A stretch of 64,000 nucleotides of DNA. Source: Gnetum montanum (taxonomy: Eukaryota > Streptophyta > Gnetopsida > Gnetales > Gnetaceae). The translations under genes were made by a program, and so were the position numbers. Positions 35,680-48,984 of this stretch are shown piece by piece (the stretch's first letter is position 1; each line of letters opens with the position of its first letter). The notes below the pieces were generated by a model. It was not told the DNA's origin and searched no databases. It saw only the letters and a list, made by a program, of their open reading frames with translations. Location of the stretch: NCBI GenBank assembly GCA_015680685.1, contig MNCI01005936.1, positions 984,581-1,048,580 of the forward strand, in the 5' to 3' direction.

Positions 35680-36579
35680 TGATGAGTGGCAAGGTACCCC
35701 TACGTGCAACCATACGAATCACAAATGTTCACATGTGATCCGATCAAATTCCATGGACTTTGTAGTTTCCGCTACACTAGTCTTCTAGGAAGTGAATCTT
35801 AGCTTAAGGTTAATTTTTGTCTTCCTAATTATACTTGTGATGTACACTGGTATGATTAAGCATGATTTTTATTATTTTTTATTTTTATGGTTTTGGTGCT
35901 TAAAGAGAAATAAATTAGTTGGACTAACTAATTTAAATTAACTAATTAACTAGTGTTTAACTAGTCCTAACATAAGAATCTGGACCCACTTTCTATACAT
36001 GTCCTAAACCCACGTATCCATTGTTGGGCAACCAAGTGCTACACTACTGGTTGTATTAAGCAATAAAACAATTGGGATTATCAAGTGAATATGTGTTATG
36101 CTTGAAGTGGTCATATTTATGTGTTTAATTTATCTAGATTAATTGCTTCATTAACTTAATTACTAGAACATTTAATAAATAATTGAAAACATTAAATGCA
36201 TGAATAAAATATTTAATATATCTAGAATGCTACAAGGTTTATTAGAAAGCTTGTCTTTATTGCTGCACACATTGTTGTGCTCAGGTACAACAATGCTCGA
36301 ATGAAGATCTGTACACTCAATGACTCTTGTTGTGGGCACTCAGAAGAAAAATTCTAATTTTGAAATGGAAAAATTGCAAAAGATTCATTGCAACTACAAT
36401 CTATATTTCTATAAATGCATTTGGTCAGTGTGTATTTATAGCCAAAAATTGATACTACATTGATGAGGCCTCGTCGATGAAGGATATGATGGGTTGACCA
36501 GGCTTTGTTGACAAGGCCTAGTTGATGAGGTTGCATTGACGAGGCATCATTGATGCAACCAACTGAACACGATTCATCA
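35680..36579 (-). repeat. 3' LTR of element IV (left copy)
   Basis: 900 bp from TGATGAGTGG to GATTCATCA. A minus-strand TATA-like box (CTATAAATACAC) lies at 36430-36441. From 36461 to 36560 there is an array of TGAGGCCTCG-like palindromes in place of the GATATC words of elements I-III. Confidence 0.9.
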
Positions 36580-36593
36580 TACCGCCACGACTA
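36580..36593 (-). promoter_or_regulatory. Polypurine tract of element IV
   Basis: Minus strand CGTGGCGGTA directly before the 3' LTR; a variant of the GGGGGTA tract in the other elements. Confidence 0.65.
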
Positions 36594-36839
36594 AATGAAA
36601 ACTCATCCTCAAGTTCTTTTACAAAATTGTAAAGGTATAGGATTATTGACTGAATTTTTGCAAAAAAAATAAACTGACTGACTTGACAGAAAATGGAGTG
36701 CCTAAGTGTACAGATCAACACATTGCAAAAAAAAAAATGATGGTGTTTAGGACAAAAAATTGAACACCATGATACAACTCTTCAAAATCAAATAGCACAT
36801 TCTTTGATGGCATGAAGTGTGATGGAGAAGATTATATGG

Positions 36840-39663
36840 TCCTAGGTAGTGGTGGCTCTTGAGGTTCCAAGGGACCTTCATTGGCTTCATGCATGGGTAG
36901 TGGTTAAGATGGTTGTGGCTATCCTACTATTGCTGCAACTTCAAGTGGGAGGTAGAAAGTAGCTAGTAGTGCTTTCATTTTTCCCTCCTTACTTCTAGGA
37001 TCATGCACCATCCATGCAGCTTTGCCAATGTAGGTTGGAATGGACACATCTCAAGGACATGGGATTACTAGAAATAACTCCTTTGCATTGATGAACCAAG
37101 TAGTGAACTGTTTGCATTCAATGTCAAACACCTTGACTATGTCCTTTAGCTCTTGGTAGTCATTCATCCATTTGGCTAGGTTCTTAGTGATTGATCATCA
37201 ATCTCTGAACCATGCTTTGAGAACTTTGAGTTTAGCACTTGCAATCTCAAGCTTCTACTTGGTGTCTTTGTGATGCTTGAACTCTACCTCATATAACAAA
37301 TATAAGCTAGCCACTTGTTTCTCCAACTCTAAATGTGGTTGTTCAATAGTCATCATTGCTAGGTTTGTGTAATAGAGATTGGCCAACTCCATATATTCTA
37401 TCATCTCTTCTATTTGCAACTCCTTTAGGTAGATTTTTTCTTTATTATAGGTAACAATCCCATCAATGATGAGTTTCCATATTTCTCTCCCTTGTTAGAG
37501 TTGATGGAATACTTCATTCATTTTCACCTTAGCCATCTGAATGTGGTTTTTGTTAACTTTCTTCTATAGTGCAACTTGGTCTCTGTAGTGATTCTTCACT
37601 TTTTTGAACTTGAGGACCTCATTCTTCTAGGCAATGATCTTGATGGTAGACTTCTAGCACAAGGCATGAACTTCCTCCATTGATAGATTTCAATTTTCCA
37701 TAGTCAATCTCCTCAATTCAGTGTTCACCTTGGCAAACTACTTCTATTGTTGATGAATAAATTCTTGCATTTAGTCCTTCTAAGCATCAACATTTTACAA
37801 GCAATAATTCTATGCGGTTAGGGTCTCGTTCTCCTGGCACATATATGCCAAGTCCTTCTGAATTGAGTACATTTTTGCTTCAACTATGGACTTTTTGAAT
37901 ATGGCTATTACTGCCTCCTCCTCAAACTTCTAGAATTGTTCTTGAAGCTATTTGAAAGCTTCATCTCATGTTACTACTGGGCTAAGGATTGCAGGATTAA
38001 TTAGTCAGACATGTAGTTCGACAACCTCTACAACCAAGCATTGATTTCATTCTTAAGTTGCTTTGAGTTGCCCCTCCAAAATGATGCATTTTCCCCTTAC
38101 ATATAGTAGCTTTGACTGGGTTGTAGTAATGTCTTTCAAAAAATCAAAGATATTTGGAATTAATTACCCAGTTCCCACTAATCGTTCAAGCAATTCTTCG
38201 TGTTAGGATGCATTCAAATTTTCACTGATGGTGCCTACGAGCATCTACATGTATTGAAGTGTAGATGTATCTAGTACAAATTCCATGGGTACATTTAATG
38301 CAACCATTTCATCCGTTGTTTCCTACCCTTGGTGTTGCATCACCAAGACAATTTACCCTTTGCCTTTCTCCAAATGCACTGAGAAAGTGGTGGCATTCCC
38401 AAAGATTTCTAGGAATAAATGGTGTTGTGATAAAGACATTGTTACCTCTTGAGCATTAGGATTTGACCTCGTAGGTAGTTGCATTCATTGGACAAAGAAG
38501 ATTTGGTCCACCCCTCTTCATCTAGCTAATTGTTTAGGCCACCTCATTCAGGTGACTCATCATTGGTTAATATACAGATGGATTTATCCCACTCATTCCT
38601 GCACATTGCCCTTGTTCACTCAAGAGCTATTCTCAAATTTTTTGTAGACACTAAATGGCTACATGGGCCTCTAATGTTATTTCTTGAGTGGGTAGTGGAG
38701 GTAGCTACTCCTCTTCTTGGGTTGTCACTAGCATCTTTGATCTTAGATCATGAGGCCAAAGGAGCATGCCTGATGGTATCATTCATGGATGATGCTTGTC
38801 CTTTTGTAGAGTTTTTAGATGAGGCATAAAAAAGGTAGAATTTTCCTTTCATGTTTATTTTCCTTGAAGTGGTTTTTGATCTCTAAGTAGATTAGTTGTG
38901 GAAGGTTGATGGGAAATTTTTGGCTTAGAGTGGTGCATGGTTGGGTGGAAAAGATAGTTACCTTGCTTGACATCACTGTTGGATTGAGGTGATATGCCAT
39001 AATTTTGAAATAAATGTGCTCTGCTTGTGTGAGCATGCTGCACTCCTTACGGTTAACCCTATAGCACTATTGTGTCAACTCCTTCTTTACCTCAGGATCA
39101 TCCTTCATGGATAGTTTTGCCAGCTATGTCCTAGTGTCAAGCAACCCAAGTGCTTGTGCAATAGCTTCTACTGAGTAGAACACTTGAATGTCCTTGATTT
39201 TGATAATGCACCCTGGCCTTCAATTACTCAAAAAGAGATATGTCTCTCCCATGTACCATTTCCCACTAGATGTGATTATTGGCCACATGGAAGAGGTTTG
39301 TAGTTGAGTCTTAACATCTGCTAGAGCTTTCTCAAGGAATGGCCTAAAGTTGATCTCTTGAAGGACTGATCGTTGAATTTCTCAGGACCTAATGATGTCA
39401 AGGTAGGCTTGATTCAAAGTGACCTAAAGCCTTGGCATGAGTCTAGGCACTCCTCATCACTATGATTTTTTAGTAGGAACTTCTTCTTCTAGAATTTGTT
39501 AGATAGATTCCACTTTGGGCTCCTCACGAAGAGGTCCTATTTTATGGGTTACTTTTGACAGTCCTTGGGCTTGTTCTTGTTGGCCCCTTCTAGCTCTAGG
39601 CCACTTCTCCCATGGTTGAGAGGGTTCTCCTTCTTGTAGGTGCTTTTGTTTTGGTGAAATCCA
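36840..39663 (-). pseudogene. Element IV post-pol ORF
   Basis: Start proposed at the ATG near 39663 (MDFTKTKAPTRRR), aligned with the starts in II, III and VI. The middle (37200-38000) is rich in Glu, Lys, Gln and Leu and looks coiled-coil-forming. The C-terminal piece near 36960-37030 contains the W-M-V-H-D-P-R motif also found in element II at about 11430-11450. Length is about 940 codons, with many stops. It is transcribed in the same sense as pol, like the extra ORF of Athila elements and unlike the antisense ORF of some Tat elements (family knowledge). No transmembrane segment was recognised. Confidence 0.65.
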
Positions 39664-40119
39664 TAATCACAATGAAACCATGGATTAGTAATTTTTATGT
39701 AACTTAAAGTAATTAGGATGCTTTTATCTCTTAAGGATAGTTACACTTGGCTAAGTTGTGATTATGGCTAATTTAATTACTCCAATTATCAATTTATTTA
39801 TGTGTTATCATTAATAAATCATCTCGGAGGTTGTTGAAAGGGTTAATAGTCAAAAGAGTTGATGTTTATATGTGGTTAAGGTTTTTAACCCTTTGGGGGA
39901 GTTACAAATTTTTTTAAAAAATTTCATTAATTTTTCATCAGAAACCTTAAGGTTTGCAATCACCATGATATAGATCTTACCTTCAATAAGTGCAGGGTTA
40001 AAGAATGGAGTGTTTTGGACAAACAATTAGGAAGTTATGTGCTCTAGAAGGTTTGGGCTTTGAAAAATAGCAAAACTTCCCTGTGTGTTATGAGAAAATG
40101 ACACAAAATTCCTAAGTGC

Positions 40120-40170
40120 ATGGTGGTATATATAGCATGTATGCATTGCATCAATGAGGCCTCATCGACA
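40120..40170 (-). promoter_or_regulatory. Candidate internal promoter of element IV
   Basis: TATATATA at 40127-40134 lies 20 bp from a perfect TGAGGCCTCA palindrome at 40155-40164. In the LTR of this same element the TATA-like box (36430-36441) is about as far from a TGAGGCCTCG word (36464-36473). It is roughly 460 bp before the post-pol ORF. Promoter activity is inferred. Confidence 0.5.
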
Positions 40171-41790
40171 CAGTTGTTGACCACCATTGACTGGTCAAAC
40201 TTGCAAAATACAAGGAATTTTTGAATGAAATTGGGGTCAAATGAATGCTCAAAAGGCCAAGAATAGTATGAAAAGATGAGAAGAGGGTGTTGAAGCTCAT
40301 AAGTTTGGAAAACTGGAGAAAAATTGATTTGAGAGATGAATGAAATAAAGGTTAAGGAGCACTAAGTGGAATACACAATGGAATATGTGAAAGATAGGAT
40401 TGTAGCAATGTCAAAGGTGAGGAACCTTAACTAACCAAACCAAAAGCCATGCAAGTGGATCCTCCCCATAGTAGCCTCATGTCCTTTTTGCCCTTGCATA
40501 ACCTCAACTGAAGAGTCTATTGGAACCACAGTCAACTAATGGTCATGAAAAATTAAGGACCAACCAAAAGGAATCTACTCAACAATCCAAACACATCAAA
40601 CCAAGACATAGAGCATAACATAGAACATGACAATGAGGTGAGTTATGGTCACATGGATGGCTAATAGAGAAGGTGGAATGGAGTTTTGAATTGAGGCCAT
40701 AAGAAGTACCTTGTGGAATTTATGTTTAAAATAACCTAGAAAGATCTATCCTTAGTCTAGAAAAAAACCATTCACTTTCAGTGACTTCGCATTGCCACCC
40801 TAAGACTGATCCACCCACATACGACATGAGAGTGCTTCCACAAAAAAACCACCATTCCATAAGGAGAAGAAAAGAGAGACATAGGAAGTGAGAGCGAACC
40901 TTAGTTAAAGAAGACTTTTAAGCATAGGTTCATATCTTTCTAGTCCCATAACCAATGCTTGTAGCCCATTTATTTGTCTAAGGGATGTTCTTTGAACTTT
41001 CATGATATTTTTTTTGAAATGGGAACCACACTATGCAAGGACTTATTTGTGTCTAAGGGGTGTGTTTTGAATTTCCATCATTTTATTTTGTTTTTTCTTT
41101 TTGGTTTTGTTTGGTTTTTGGATGGAAACCACACCATGCAAATACTTTATTTGACTTCCTATTAATGGTTAGTATAGAATGGTAAGAAGTTCATGAAAAA
41201 CACTCAAGCACTTGAGCAAGTAGAAGAGTACAAAGAGTACTGAGTCCCCTTGAAGTCACACCCTTTACAAACCTTTGAATCCTTTCTAATTCTACAACTA
41301 CCAAGGTCACCAATTAATTAAAAGTTTCTTTAATTAAAGGGATCTTAAATTTCCAGAATAAGAAAAATCATAGAGTTCATTAGATGGATGGATAACATGG
41401 ATTCACTACGTATTCCATGAAAAATAAACCATGTCAAAGTCATTAAACATTAGAATTCAAAAATAAAAACTAGACATTGACAAACACAACATTAAGCATA
41501 ATCCATCATTAGTAAACAACAACAACAACATTGTGTCATGTGACAATAAAGCAGTTTTATTACCAAAAATAAGGAAATATCACACTTTGAACAAAACAAA
41601 ACAAAGTAAAATATATAAAAGAAAGTGTAAAATAATTAAGAAAGGTTCAAAGGTACTGATGATGATGAAAAATTAGAAAAATTTGGAAATCCAAAAATTT
41701 GTAAAATAAATAAGTTGTAAAATCAAAAAATATGGAAAAAAAAAAGTAGAAAAAACTGAGAAGCCAAATGGATTGTTAGCATGGATGACC
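40171..41790 (-). other. Element IV spacer between integrase and the internal promoter
   Basis: Non-coding and A-rich, homologous to 8881-10245 of element I and to the spacers of II and III. Confidence 0.6.
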
Positions 41791-41829
41791 ATATCCTCCA
41801 TGACTAAGTTGGAAGGAGGAGATTCAAAA

Positions 41830-42900
41830 AATAGAATGTGGTTGTCCATCTATCAAGGTGGTAGTTGCATTGGCCTATCTTGGTCCAAGGAAAGGTTTTA
41901 GTTGTTGGATGTTGACCAACTACTTTTATTTGGGCTTTCAGGTTTGTAAATTATCATGGTCCCGAAGGGAAAATTTTGATCAATTATATAAGGTCCCTCT
42001 CACAATGTTTGAAATTTTGCCTTCTAGGGCACATGTGTAGGGTTTCAATATAGGACCTTATCTCTTGGTTGCAGTTTTACTTTCTTGATTCTAAGGTCAT
42101 GACATTGCTTTTTGAATGCCTTGTGCACCTCATCCAAGGATAGGACCACTAATTGATTTTCATCTAGCACATTTAGGTTGATTAATCTTTCTTTCTATGC
42201 TAGACTTAGGTCAAGATTTAGATCATATGTTGTTGAGAGTGTATAAAGCTTAGATTGAATCGAGAGTGTTGGAAGTTTTCTATACACTAACTTGTAGAGA
42301 GAATAGCAAATAGGAAGTTTCTATGTTGAATGATAAGCCCAAAGGACATCATTAAGTTTTATACTCCAATCTTTCTTATATTTGCTAATAGTTCATGTTA
42401 GTATTTTTGTGGTCTCCCAGTTAGTTACCTCTGCTTGACCATTGGCTTGGGGATGGTAAGGTGTTGTTAATTTATGTTCAACCCCCAAGCATTGCATCAA
42501 CTTTCTAAACATGGCACCTATGAAATGAGCTCCATTATCAGAAATTAGTGAACATGGCATCCCAAACCTATTCAAAATATTTTGTTGTATAAATCTAGCA
42601 GTAGTGGATGATGTACAATTAGTAACGGCTACTGCTTCTAACCATTTTGTGTAGTAGCCAACTACTACTATAATATATGCCTTTCCATTGGACATGGGTG
42701 TGATGAAACCCATGAAGTCAATGCCTCATATATCAAAAGGTTCTAGTGGTAGAATCCACTGCTGAGGACCTTCCATGCAAGTGGTCATCCCCCCATCTCA
42801 TTGACAACATTCACAAAATCAGACAAACTAGTGGGCATCCCTAAAGATTGTAGGCCAATAGTATCCTATCATTAGGATTTTTATGATAATGTATCTCCCT
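41830..42900 (-). pseudogene. Element IV integrase
   Basis: The core at 42393-42713 is open and shows NGKAYIIVVV, KWLEA, the second catalytic Asp in LISDNGAHF, and YHPQANGQAEVTN with the catalytic Glu. The first Asp lies upstream in GIDFMG, in frame after one stop. The HHCC zinc region precedes it (CECCQ near 42815). The C-terminal domain toward 41830 is more decayed. The D-D-E triad is thus still visible, unlike in element I, but stops prevent expression of the whole. Confidence 0.85.
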
Positions 42901-42979
42901 ACATAGTGGCCTCTGCAAGGTCCTTCATGAGCATCTTAGAGAACATGCAGTTGATCTGTGTCAGGGACATGCTAATGAA

Positions 42980-44620
42980 TTAGGCCATCGACACACACCT
43001 TGTAGAGGTGTTATTGATTTCCATGAAATATTTGGCCTGATGAAGAAATTTTTGCTTCTTTATAAATTCAAAATCTTGTGACATCTCTTAAGTGAGAAGA
43101 TAAGTGAGGATGCCATTATACCATGTTTTTTTTGTAGGTCTTTTTTCACTTATTGCTCTTGTAAAAAGGAGTTTGTCTAGGAACTGATTAAACAGTGGGC
43201 TCTTTTCCTCTTTATTATCCCATCTTAAGTAAGAGAGGTGGTCAAAAATCAAATTCTTGGTCCCTTTTCAATCTACCATCTTGAGATCAAATTCCTGCAA
43301 GATGAAAATCCATCGTATGACATGAGGGCTCACCATTGGCTTGTTCATGAGGAAGCAAATTGCACTATGATCCATGTGCACAAATATTTTGTAGCCAAGC
43401 ACATAGTGCCTAAAATTTTTCAAAGTGTACACCAATGCTATTAGTCCTTTCTCTATGGTGGTGTAATTTAACTGTGCTTCCACAATGCTTTAGCTCATGT
43501 AGTGGATGTAGTATGGACATTTTTATCATCTATCTACATGAGCACTACTCCCAAAGCATAGTTAGATGCATCCATTATGATGTGGAAGGGTCTAAACTAG
43601 TCTGGTGCTTGTAGGATTGGTGTTTCTATGAGTTTCTCTTTTAACTATTGGAATGCATGTTCACATTCCTTGGGCCAGATGAAAGATGCATCTTTCTTTA
43701 TAAGCTCTACCAACAACTTTGCAATCTTAGAGAAATTCTCTATGAATTGCCAATAGTAGCTAGTGTGTCCAAGGAATGACCAAACATCTTTAAAATTCTC
43801 TAGTTGGCAGGTTATTCCTTGGATTACCCTTATCTTTTCTAGGTCTATCTAAATCCCTTTTTGTGAAATTCAGTGCCCTAGCACAATGCTTTCTTAGACC
43901 ATGAGATGGCTCTTTTGCCAATTGAGCTGTAAGTTTTTTTCAGCACATCTCTTCAACACTTTCTCAAGGCGGTTCAAATCTTGCTCAAATGTATCTCCAT
44001 AGATGGAAAAGTCATCCATGAAGACCTCCACACCACTACAAATCTATTGTTGGAAAATATTAAGGACCAAGCATTGAAATGTTGGAGGGGAATTACACAT
44101 ACCGAATGACATCTTATAATATGCAAAAGTCCCCTAGGGACTTGTGAATGTTTCCTTCACCTAATCTTCTGGCACAATTTGAATTTTGTTATAGCCACTA
44201 TAACCATCTAAGAAGCTATAATAACAATGCCTAGATATGGTGTCTAATACTTGATCCACAAATGACAAAGGGAAATGATCTTTAAATTTTGCTATATTCA
44301 ATAGACTAAAGTCGATGCAAATGTACCATTTTCCACCCTTCTTCAATACAATCACAAGTGGGCTAACCCACTTACTATCCACAATGGGATAGATGAACCC
44401 TACCTTAAGAAGTTGTTCAATTTTCTTTTTGATGATCTGTTTCAATTTGGGGTTTAGCCACCTTTGTGGCTATCTTTTAGGCTTCATGACTGGGTCAGTG
44501 TAAATGTGATGCTAGCATATCCTTGGATTGATTCTTTTTAGCTTGGAATATGACCAATCAAATGCTATTGACCATTTGTTAACTACATTTAACAACTTTT
44601 CTTTTTGTTTAGGAGTAAGA
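42980..44620 (-). pseudogene. Element IV reverse transcriptase and RNase H
   Basis: RT at 44161-44445 is open and has VGFIYPIVDSKWVSP, CIDFSLLN, and FLDGYSGYN. The catalytic F-M-D-D motif lies further on in VFMDDFSIYG near 44010. RNase H at 43268-43483 has NYTTIEK, FRHYVLGYK and MDHSAICFLMN. The sequence is closely similar to element I at 6230-7560 on the other strand. Several stops separate the open blocks. Confidence 0.88.
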
Positions 44621-44885
44621 TTTGCATTAATTATGATCAGTTTACCACTATTTAAAATGAAGATTCCATACTGACCAATAAAGTTCTTAGCTCTAGAGGC
44701 TCTTGCTTAAAGTTATCATGGATTTTCAACTCTCCCCAATAGGTATCATCATCTTTGTTAGAGAGTTGGGAATGAACTTCTTCAATTTTGTCCATGCCTT
44801 CAACATAAGCACATGTTAGGCTCTTAGTTGGTTCCATGCATAGTGTGCTACTATTCAAGTCAACTAGTAGCCATTGGGTGCCCTC

Positions 44886-45460
44886 CTATTTTGTGGCTAC
44901 TATGTACAAACACCTTTGAATATTAATTTTTTGTGCACATTGATTGCATGCCTTAATGTATGTACTTTTGATTGACCAAATCATTTTCTCACAATTGCAC
45001 CCATTATCGTTGTATGTGATGCATGAAATACGCTTCTTTTCTATCTTTCCCAATTCATTTTCTTTTGATATTTCTAAAGATAGATCCCTGATGCCTATAC
45101 ATTCATTAAAAATGCTTAACCAAGCCCTTCCCATAATGATGGAGAAGTCACTTTTGTAGTTTTCAACGTTAATCATAAAAAAACAGCAAGATAGAACCAC
45201 CTACAAATTATGGTTACAATGTCCTCTGCTAATCCTAGATGGACAATAATTGACTGATTTTCCAACTCTAGATAGATGTTTCTCTTCTTGAGAGGTGGTA
45301 GGTTCCAAGCCTTGTACATATCACGAAAGATGAGATTAACTCTAGAATTAGAGTTAAGAAGAGCCTTGCATGGCTCATGTCTAGCAATCTATAGGTAAAT
45401 GAGTGGACTTTCTAGGTTAGATCTTTTTGTGGGAAGATTGCTAGCTTGATCTAGTCAGAA
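44886..45460 (-). pseudogene. Element IV protease
   Basis: A readable frame at 44886-45200 contains MGRAWLSI and a Cys-containing tail. The active-site D-x-G-A/S block lies near 45330-45360 but is altered. It parallels 5280-5720 of element I, including the following region rich in Glu and Lys. Confidence 0.65.
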
Positions 45461-45479
45461 ACAACATGAGTTAGCATCA

Positions 45480-47910
45480 TAGTTTGAAGGGAACTTGAAG
45501 GTATTTGATGTAGAGGATGAGGATGTTGGAGATGCAGGATGACTAGCTGGACTAGATTAGGAGTGTTGAAGAGGATTATTGGGTCAAAAGAAGGATCTTT
45601 TTCTAGATCAATTGTCTAAATGACTTGGTTGGAAAGCCAATTGTAAATGTACAACCCTTGTAGCAATTTGTTGTTGTGGCTGTGGAGGGATCTCACCCTG
45701 CATGGATGGAGCAGGAGGTAACTAAGTTAAAGGTGGAGGCATGTGTGCAGAAGAATGTGGAAGGTGATATGGATATGTATTTTCTCCTCAAGCACATGGT
45801 GAATGTGTTTGGTGATACTCTGGAGGGTAATAATGATGCTAAAATGATGTATGACTTGCATAACTTCTAGGGGAGATGGGCTGCTAAACATAGTACTCGT
45901 ATGAATCTAGTTGCGTATAAGGGTATGACTACCTTGGTGGTGGCATTTCCCATGATTGTGGTTGGTACCACTATTGGTATTGTTCATAAGGTTGTGAAGG
46001 AGTTCCACTTGGGTAGTAAGCTTGTTGTTGCTAGTGGAATTGCCTTGGATTACCTTGAGGATAAGGCAATTGTCTAGATGCTTACCTACATGCTATTTAA
46101 GGATTTAATGCATAAACCCCAGACTCTTGTAAGTGTGACACCATAGGGAAACATCATTTTGGATATTTATATTGATAGATGTCATAATCAATCTCATCAT
46201 CAGAGTCAGTTTCCACAACTTCTTCTACGGTAGCAACTTTGCCCTTACTTGTTTGCTAGGCATGTTTAGCTATTTTTGTCTTTTGTAGTTATGATCATGA
46301 TTTTTCTCTTTGGATTCTTTGATGATCTTCATAGCAATTTGAAATTTTTCATCCAAAGAGTCCCATAACTTATCATCCTTTGCCATAATATTAGAAATGG
46401 ATTTTTGGATGGGCAAGGTCTTCTTGTTCACCACTTCATCAAGTGGTGACTCCTCCTAATCATAAAATTGAACCTCCCATTTCCTGATTGAAGAATCTCT
46501 ATTATATTCTTTTGCACTTTCCCTTTTTTGTAGCTTAGCTTCTTCTTTTGATACTTGCTTAATTAGCCTTTCGATCTAATGAGCTCTTAGTTCAGACAAT
46601 CTTCCTTGGGCATACACCCCAAGGGTTCTTCTAGTTTTTACTCTAAGCCCATCTATGGTGTGGTGGAGTTGTTCCCTTTGAGAATAGCCATGGCTAGGGC
46701 ATCCGTGTAAGAGTGAACAATATCTGCCCATGGTGGCATCTAAGGGTTCATGTATTCCCTATTTCTAGCCTTGGATTTTCCTTCTCAAATTAGAAACTTA
46801 GGAGTATGTCTAGTATTTTTCATTAAATAGCTCTAGCATTGTATTTCATCGATGAATGGATTCCAACTCCAAGGACTAGTACTAGCTTTCAACTTCTTTG
46901 ATGAGTATCCTAGGCAAAAGCTTGAGTTTATACCATTCATTTTCTATGTTTTGTAAGGCACAAGCATCATGGAAAGCTTGTAGATGTATTTATGGATCAA
47001 AATTGTATCCCCCCTCAAATCCTGGCATATTGATCATGTCTAAGCACTTAATCAAACTATCTTTCATATGTCTAGTTGGAATTCTAACCACCTCTACAAT
47101 GTTCAACTTACTTCAGGTCACTAATAGAGGTTCATCATCATCACTGCATTGATGACATTGATGATGGTCTCAGCCACCCCTTCAATATTGGTGGCCTTCA
47201 TGATCATTATTATCTCATTGATCATCTTCTTCATGATTATTTTAATGATAGCTTCTATGAGAACCATTAGACGAAGAGGAATGTTCAGAATTAGATGAAG
47301 AGGAAGATGGACCACCACTACCACTATGGTGTTCATCATCACTTTTTTTCTTATTACAATCACCATCCTTAGATTCCTTGCCATTGTGATGCTTGCCTAA
47401 GTCCCTACCTTGGCTGTCACTTTTTCCTGAACCTAGTTTATGAGTAGTAAATCACAGGTTTAGGTTCACATCCTTGTCACCAATAACAGGGGGTAGAGAA
47501 TTTTCATGTTGAGAACCTTCAAAGGAAAGATCCTCATTATCATCTTGATTTAGTAGGAATAAGGGATTAGTGTAATGTTTCTCCTTTGTAGCCTCATGGA
47601 GTTTCTCCTTACATTGATCTCGCTTGCATTATGTTTCAATAGGATAGTAGTTCCTAGTATAATAAACATTCACAACGTATTCTTTGTCAAGATTTGCAAT
47701 GCCCAACTTTTTAAGAGTTTCAAATAGCATCCCAAGTACAAATATATTATGGGGAAAGAAAATATTTCCCTCCATATCATGCCATCATAGTTGTTAATCC
47801 TGATCTAAAATGAAGGTAAAGTTTGGCACATACTCATTTGGATGAGTATATATCACTTTGCACTCCTATGATACTAGCAGTTTAACATCCTCGTGCTTGT
47901 GAGAAGAAGA
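45480..47910 (-). pseudogene. Element IV gag
   Basis: N-terminus near 47906, where the ATG has become ATA; the next residues SSSHKHED match element I gag. A Retrotrans_gag core lies near 46850. The zinc-knuckle region near 46150-46200 has lost both leading Cys residues to Tyr (D-Y-D-I-Y), leaving the final Cys and the FPMVSHLQES block. Many stops. Confidence 0.7.
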
Positions 47911-48048
47911 TATTTTGTAATATAAAATAAAATGTTAGTATGCTTTTATAATTGTATGTATAGTAGGAATGATGTTGACCTTGAAGTTCATATAATGATA
48001 TTAATAATATTCACTAATCTTAGATAGCACATGTTTCAACAAACAAAG

Positions 48049-48066
48049 TCCCCAACAACAACAACA
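48049..48066 (-). promoter_or_regulatory. Primer-binding site of element IV
   Basis: One base from the 5' LTR on the minus strand, TGTTGTTGTTGTTGGGGA. It matches 12 of 18 positions of the tRNA-Asp-type site; five of six differences are C-to-T and the sixth is G-to-T. That pattern fits deamination of methylated cytosines. Confidence 0.7.
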
Positions 48067-48067
48067 A

Positions 48068-48984
48068 TGATAAGTGGTGAGGTAACCCTACGCCCAACCA
48101 TATGAATCATAAACGTTCATGCACGATCTAGTCAAATTCTGTGAACTTTGTAATTTCCAGTACACTAATCTTCTAGGAAGTGAATCTTGCCTTTAGGTTA
48201 ATTGTTATCTTCCCAGTTACAGTTGTGATGTACACTAGTATGATTAAGTGTAATTGAGGCATCTGATTTTTATCATTTTTTTATTTTTATGGTTTTGGTG
48301 CTTAAAGAGAAATAAAGTAGTTGGACTAACTAATTTAAATTAGCTAATTCACTAGTGTCTAACTAGTTCTAACATAAGCATCCAGTCCCACTTTTTGTAC
48401 ACATCCTAAACCCATGTATCTGTTGTTGGGCAACTAAGCACTATGCTACTAGGTGTACCAAGCAATAATGGTATTGGGATTACCAAGTGAATACATGTTA
48501 CGCTTGAAGTGGTCATACTTATGTGTTTAATTTATCTGTCTTAATCACTTCATTAACTTAATTACTAGAAACATTAAATAAATAATTGAAAACATTAAAT
48601 GCATGGATAAAATATCTAATCTATCCATAATGCTACAAGGTTTATCAAAAAGATTATCTTTATTGCCACACACACTATTTTGTTCAGGTACAACAATGCT
48701 TAAATAAAGATTCATACACTCAACGACTCCTACTATAGGCACTTGGGAGAAAAATTCTAACTTTTAAATGGAAAAACTACAAGAGCTTCACTACAACTAC
48801 AATCTCTATTGCCATAAATCCAACTAGTAGGTGTGTGTATTGTTAGTTGAAAACTGACATTGCGTCGATGGGGCCTCATTGATGTAAGATATGATGTGTT
48901 GACTGGGCCTCGTTGACAAGGCATAGTTGATGAGGCCATGTCGATGAGGCCTAGTCGATGCAACCAACCCAACACGACTCATCA
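48068..48984 (-). repeat. 5' LTR of element IV (right copy)
   Basis: 917 bp, colinear with 35680-36579. It carries the TGAGGCCTC array at 48868-48960, but the TATA-like box is lost (TATAAAT has become AACAAT near 48841). Followed by the CCATC target-site duplication. Confidence 0.9.

Larger units (their letters stand above)
35680..48984 (-). mobile_element. Element IV: most complete copy of the family
   Basis: Minus-strand LTR retrotransposon of 13.3 kb with LTRs 35680-36579 and 48068-48984 and an exact target-site duplication CCATC (35675-35679 and 48985-48989). Element-sense order is 5' LTR, PBS, gag, protease, RT, RNase H, integrase, internal TATA region, post-pol ORF, polypurine tract, 3' LTR. 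All reading frames have stops, although RT, RNase H and the integrase core have long open stretches. It serves as the reference layout for I, II, III and VI. Confidence 0.9.
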
